Shown here piece by piece: positions 5,674 through 7,273 of a stretch of DNA of 7,273 bases. Position numbers and translations under genes: made by a program. Origin of the DNA: Candidatus Woesearchaeota archaeon (GTDB taxonomy: Archaea; Nanobdellota; Nanobdellia; Woesearchaeales; GW2011-AR15). The notes beneath the pieces are model-generated. The model had not been told where the DNA came from. It ran no database searches and saw only the letters and a list, made by a program, of their open reading frames with translations. Each line of letters begins with the position of its first letter. Within the stretch, counting starts at the first letter, position 1. The stretch spans positions 1 to 7,273 of the forward strand of contig JAMPXQ010000067.1 in assembly GCA_023701075.1 (NCBI GenBank). Direction: 5' to 3'.

Positions 5674-6336
5674 ATGACTATTTGGACCCCTAAGCATCCT
5701 TCAGGAATCCGGACGCAGTGGGCACCTCCTGCATCGGACGCTACCTGGACCGAGAGCAACCTTCTTGTCTATAATACCCAGATAAAGCAGGTGAGGCTCA
5801 TCCATGTCGAGAATGTCTATAGGTACATGTATCATTGGCTTGTGGAAGAAATGTGGAGAAGCGAAGCAGGAGACAATTGGTTTGAGGACTTCTATGGTGA
5901 ATTTCGGGACCAGCATGCACATAAGGAGATAAGATGGTGGTGGAGGGTCAAGAGGAGCCCTGGCGGGATTGCAGGGGATCATCCTTTCTTCATGCAGAAA
6001 TGGTACATCGATGTCCTCACAGTCAACATGAAGAGAGTAGAGATGATGTATAAAGGGAAGAAGATAAAGCCTTATGTAGGTGAATTCCTGATGTGGTTCA
6101 ATGCGGTTTTGGAACTTGATGTGAATAATTGGTTCGGCAAGGGCACGACTTTCAAGATAGGCGAATTCTTAGAAGATTTCTTCCTCAGGATGATCTATAA
6201 GGACCGGGTGAGAGAGCAGGAAGTCGAACTCAGGAGAGAATCCGAGAGGTTCATAGAAGACCTGAAGTTCTATATCGGGCTCAATAGGGCGTCTGAACTG
6301 AGGAAACCTATTGAAGACAGCAAGCAATGGTTCTGA
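5674..6336 (+). CDS. Tryptophan-rich protein of unknown function
   Basis: I cannot assign this 220-residue protein to a named family. It has 13 tryptophans (about 6 percent), including WWW at 88-90 within a strongly basic segment EIRWWWRVKR, plus many Tyr, Phe and Met. The middle reads as amphipathic helices (VYRYMYHWLVEEMWRS at 48-63; FMQKWYIDVLTVNMKRV at 106-122; EFLMWFNAVLEL at 137-148), and the C-terminal third is a charged helix (YKDRVREQEVELRRESERF, 175-193) that could be coiled coil. No segment is hydrophobic enough for a clear transmembrane helix and there is no signal peptide. The acidic/His patches EDFYGEFRDQHAHKE (71-85) and GDHPF (101-105) could bind metal or be catalytic, but no known motif fits. 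The pattern suggests an interfacial membrane protein or a helical enzyme; this is inference. The start is fixed by the TATA box 27 bases upstream. It ends four bases before the convergent methyltransferase-fold gene. Confidence 0.9.
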   Translation: MTIWTPKHPSGIRTQWAPPASDATWTESNLLVYNTQIKQVRLIHVENVYRYMYHWLVEEMWRSEAGDNWFEDFYGEFRDQHAHKEIRWWWRVKRSPGGIAGDHPFFMQKWYIDVLTVNMKRVEMMYKGKKIKPYVGEFLMWFNAVLELDVNNWFGKGTTFKIGEFLEDFFLRMIYKDRVREQEVELRRESERFIEDLKFYIGLNRASELRKPIEDSKQWF

Positions 6337-6340
6337 TGAG

Positions 6341-6934
6341 TCATCTTTTCCTATAGACTGCTGGTCTCCATTGCCTATGGAATTCAAGGTTTCTTGCTTT
6401 TAATGTAAGTTCTCTGTCCACTTCAAGATACTGAAGAAGGAATGATGCATCCTCTATAATAGACTTATCTTCTCTTATGGAAAAATCAACAGCTCCTTTC
6501 AATAGCAATTGGCTGACCTGATCATGATTAGTTACATAGATAAGGCTGCCCTCTGGGATTTTCCTCCCTATCTCCCTAATAGTGTTATTCACCCTACCTC
6601 TTGAAGGTATCTTTCCCTCTGTCTGGTAGACAAGTGAATTTGTCAGGAACACTTTTACGGTTTCACCAGGAAAATATTTATCATACAGGCTTGAAAAGCT
6701 TTTGAACAGATCCCTTTGCAGGAAAATCAGTCCATCTTGATTGCCATAGGTTCCAATGGCCAATTCTATCTGTGCAGGATTATTATCAACTGCAATGACA
6801 TATGCACCTTTCATATACATTTTATATGGTGGGAGCCCTGTTCCTGATATTGCTATGACCTTATCACCATTTGATATGTCAAGACCTGCAAGCACTGCAT
6901 CGATAGTTTCATTCGGGGTTGCATGGCGAAGCAT
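6341..6934 (-). CDS. SAM-dependent transferase-fold protein, BtaA/DUF3419-like
   Basis: With the start chosen here it has 197 residues and a Rossmann-like fold of class I SAM-binding enzymes: a first helix (ETIDAVLAGLDI), motif I VIAISGTGLPPY (26-37), an acidic residue at the end of strand 2 in AVDNNPAQ (48-55), and FLTNSLVYQ (about 96-104) at the motif IV position. The AISGTG...VDNNPAQ pair recalls BtaA-type 3-amino-3-carboxypropyl transferases (DUF3419), but similarity is limited to that region, so substrate and reaction are open. The frame stays open upstream to 7066 (TTG) or 7051 (ATG); I prefer the ATG at 6934 because the extra 39-44 codons lie mostly inside the inverted-repeat element at 6978-7200, and a TATA box at 6957-6966 sits 27 bases before 6934, the spacing used across this window. 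If the longer form is made, its N-terminus would be transposon-derived. Confidence 0.82.
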   Translation of the reverse strand: MLRHATPNETIDAVLAGLDISNGDKVIAISGTGLPPYKMYMKGAYVIAVDNNPAQIELAIGTYGNQDGLIFLQRDLFKSFSSLYDKYFPGETVKVFLTNSLVYQTEGKIPSRGRVNNTIREIGRKIPEGSLIYVTNHDQVSQLLLKGAVDFSIREDKSIIEDASFLLQYLEVDRELTLKARNLEFHRQWRPAVYRKR

Positions 6935-6956
6935 TGCTAGCAGAAACAGATAATTA

Positions 6957-6966
6957 GATATAAATC
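6957..6966 (-). promoter_or_regulatory. TATA box of the transferase-fold gene
   Basis: The minus strand reads GATTTATATC, centred about 27 bases upstream of the ATG at 6934. It would be the native promoter, lying just downstream of the inserted element and its target duplication. Confidence 0.55.
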
Positions 6967-6968
6967 TA

Positions 6969-6977
6969 GCTTTGAGC
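6969..6977. repeat. Left copy of 9-base target-site duplication
   Basis: GCTTTGAGC directly abuts the left terminal repeat of the element at 6978-7200 and is identical, in the same orientation, to 7201-7209 on the other side. Confidence 0.75.
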
Positions 6978-6992
6978 GGCTCTGTAGAAAAT
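6978..6992. repeat. Left terminal inverted repeat of the MITE-like element
   Basis: GGCTCTGTAGAAAAT, perfectly complementary to 7186-7200. It currently also lies in an open frame continuous with the transferase-fold gene on the minus strand. Confidence 0.8.
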
Positions 6993-7067
6993 CTCCTGAG
7001 GATAGGGTTAGCATGATTGAAATTCTGGATGTTCAACCCTAATGCTGACATCTCCGTATGAGGCAAA

Positions 7068-7093
7068 GATAATATCGACTTATCGATATTATC
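7068..7093. repeat. Central 11-base palindrome of the element
   Basis: GATAATATCGA (7068-7078) and TCGATATTATC (7083-7093) are perfect inverted repeats separated by CTTA. It sits at about the centre of the 223-base element, so it would form the tip of its fold-back structure. It is also next to a TATA-like sequence at 7096-7105, so a role as a protein-binding operator is an alternative. Confidence 0.75.
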
Positions 7094-7095
7094 AA

Positions 7096-7105
7096 GTTTA
7101 TAATT
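7096..7105 (-). promoter_or_regulatory. TATA-like sequence inside the element, possible outward promoter
   Basis: The minus strand reads AATTATAAAC. A start about 25 bases downstream would fall in the palindrome near 7075, and transcription would run outward through the left end into the transferase-fold gene. Functional use is not shown by the sequence. Confidence 0.35.
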
Positions 7106-7185
7106 TCACAAGAAATTCTAAACAACCCTCTGTCAGCCATATATTCTAATTCCCCTTGGAATTTCAAAGTTTCATGCTAACCTAT

Positions 7186-7200
7186 ATTTTCTACAGAGCC
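7186..7200. repeat. Right terminal inverted repeat of the MITE-like element
   Basis: ATTTTCTACAGAGCC, the exact reverse complement of the left terminal repeat at 6978-6992, followed at once by the second copy of the target duplication. Confidence 0.8.
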
Positions 7201-7209
7201 GCTTTGAGC
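7201..7209. repeat. Right copy of 9-base target-site duplication
   Basis: GCTTTGAGC, identical in sequence and orientation to 6969-6977. Joining the flanks through a single copy gives a simple intergenic region between the transferase-fold gene and the putative tRNA promoter. Confidence 0.75.
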
Positions 7210-7216
7210 AAAAACC

Positions 7217-7225
7217 TTTTAAATA
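7217..7225 (+). promoter_or_regulatory. Strong TATA box upstream of the putative tRNA
   Basis: TTTTAAATA preceded by AAAAACC is a classic archaeal BRE-TATA arrangement as seen before stable RNA genes. Its centre near 7221 predicts a transcript start near 7247, a few bases before the tRNA-like sequence at 7253. Confidence 0.55.
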
Positions 7226-7252
7226 CTTGGTAACTCCTCAGATATAAACTTT

Positions 7253-7273
7253 GCCTCTGTAGCATAGTCGCTA
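7253..7273 (+). tRNA. Putative tRNA gene, 5' 21 bases only
   Basis: The window ends in GCCTCTG followed by TAGCATAGTCGCTA. This fits a seven-base acceptor strand, then T8, A9, a four-base D-stem GCAT, A14 and G15, matching the tRNA consensus TAGCNYAGNNGGNA at all fixed positions except the second G of the GG pair. A strong promoter lies at the right distance. The anticodon is outside the window, so the amino acid is unknown. A rival reading is a chance match or a remote relative of the GGCTCTGTAG repeat end. Confidence 0.5.

Larger units (their letters stand above)
6978..7200. mobile_element. MITE-like non-autonomous element with terminal inverted repeats
   Basis: This 223-base stretch begins GGCTCTGTAGAAAAT (6978-6992) and ends with its exact reverse complement (7186-7200). 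A perfect 9-base direct repeat, GCTTTGAGC, abuts both ends (6969-6977 and 7201-7209), as left by a transposase with 9-base staggered cuts. Inside are further inverted pairs in matching order: 7008-7016 with 7172-7180, 7017-7025 with 7159-7167, 7044-7050 with 7131-7137, and the palindrome arms 7068-7078 with 7083-7093. The whole unit can therefore fold back on itself. No transposase is encoded. GG ends and an 8-9-base duplication occur in several IS families (IS1 among them), but I cannot assign the parent. It separates a transferase-fold gene from a putative tRNA and carries a TATA-like site near its centre. Confidence 0.8.

Noticed and set aside
7131..7209. A decayed inverted duplicate of the transferase gene's 5' end on the plus strand (translation with pieces such as FSTEPL interrupted by stops)
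   Set aside because: The similarity is better explained by the two halves of a fold-back element: it stops exactly at perfect terminal repeats flanked by a 9-base direct repeat, and does not extend into the gene's core.
7190..7273. Continuation of the transferase-fold gene upstream of the element into 7203-7273 on the minus strand (ATG within the last bases)
   Set aside because: The frame is open there, but it would run antisense through a strong stable-RNA promoter and the putative tRNA, and a better placed native start with its TATA box exists at 6934.
1..7273. CRISPR array, toxin-antitoxin pair, defence island or transposase
   Set aside because: No regularly spaced direct repeats, no recognisable Cas, toxin, antitoxin or transposase motifs were found on either strand.

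Overview
This window looks like a compact archaeal chromosome segment, plausibly from a DPANN-type lineage such as Woesearchaeota or Pacearchaeota. That placement is inferred from style, not from a marker gene. Archaeal signs seen directly are A/T-rich TATA boxes centred about 25-28 bases upstream of most chosen start codons (leaderless transcripts), T-tract termination, Arg codons that are almost all AGA/AGG, frequent ATA for Ile, and an archaeal/eukaryotic-style THUMP methyltransferase.

Layout. 1-1894 is a minus-strand run: a ZIP metal transporter (1100-1894), a transglutaminase-like protein of a conserved uncharacterised family (498-1067), and a small multispanning membrane protein that runs off the left edge (1-485). 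Divergently, 2044-3274 carries a second small membrane protein and an unrecognised soluble protein on the plus strand. These meet, with a one-base gap, a minus-strand pair at 3276-5035: a circularly permuted YlqF/RbgA-type GTPase and, upstream of it, a Trm14/THUMPD3-like tRNA guanine-N2 methyltransferase. The pair suggests a translation/ribosome-maturation operon. Divergently again, 5145-5540 encodes a secreted, cysteine-rich lipoprotein with a pacifastin-like motif, followed by T-tract terminators and a tryptophan-rich protein of unknown function (5674-6336). That gene ends four bases from the end of a minus-strand methyltransferase-fold gene (6341-6934).

The right end holds the most unusual feature. 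A 223-base non-coding element at 6978-7200 has perfect 15-base terminal inverted repeats, is flanked by a perfect 9-base direct repeat (target-site duplication), and has nested internal inverted repeats around a central 11-base palindrome. It has the anatomy of a miniature inverted-repeat transposable element (MITE). It sits directly upstream of the TATA box of the methyltransferase gene and adds an open reading frame that makes that gene appear 39-44 codons longer than it probably is. To its right is a strong promoter and what looks like the first 21 bases of a tRNA gene cut by the window edge.

No CRISPR array, rRNA gene, transposase or obvious defence system is visible. The genes appear to be mostly housekeeping plus lineage-specific proteins; only the GTPase/methyltransferase pair has a clear functional link.
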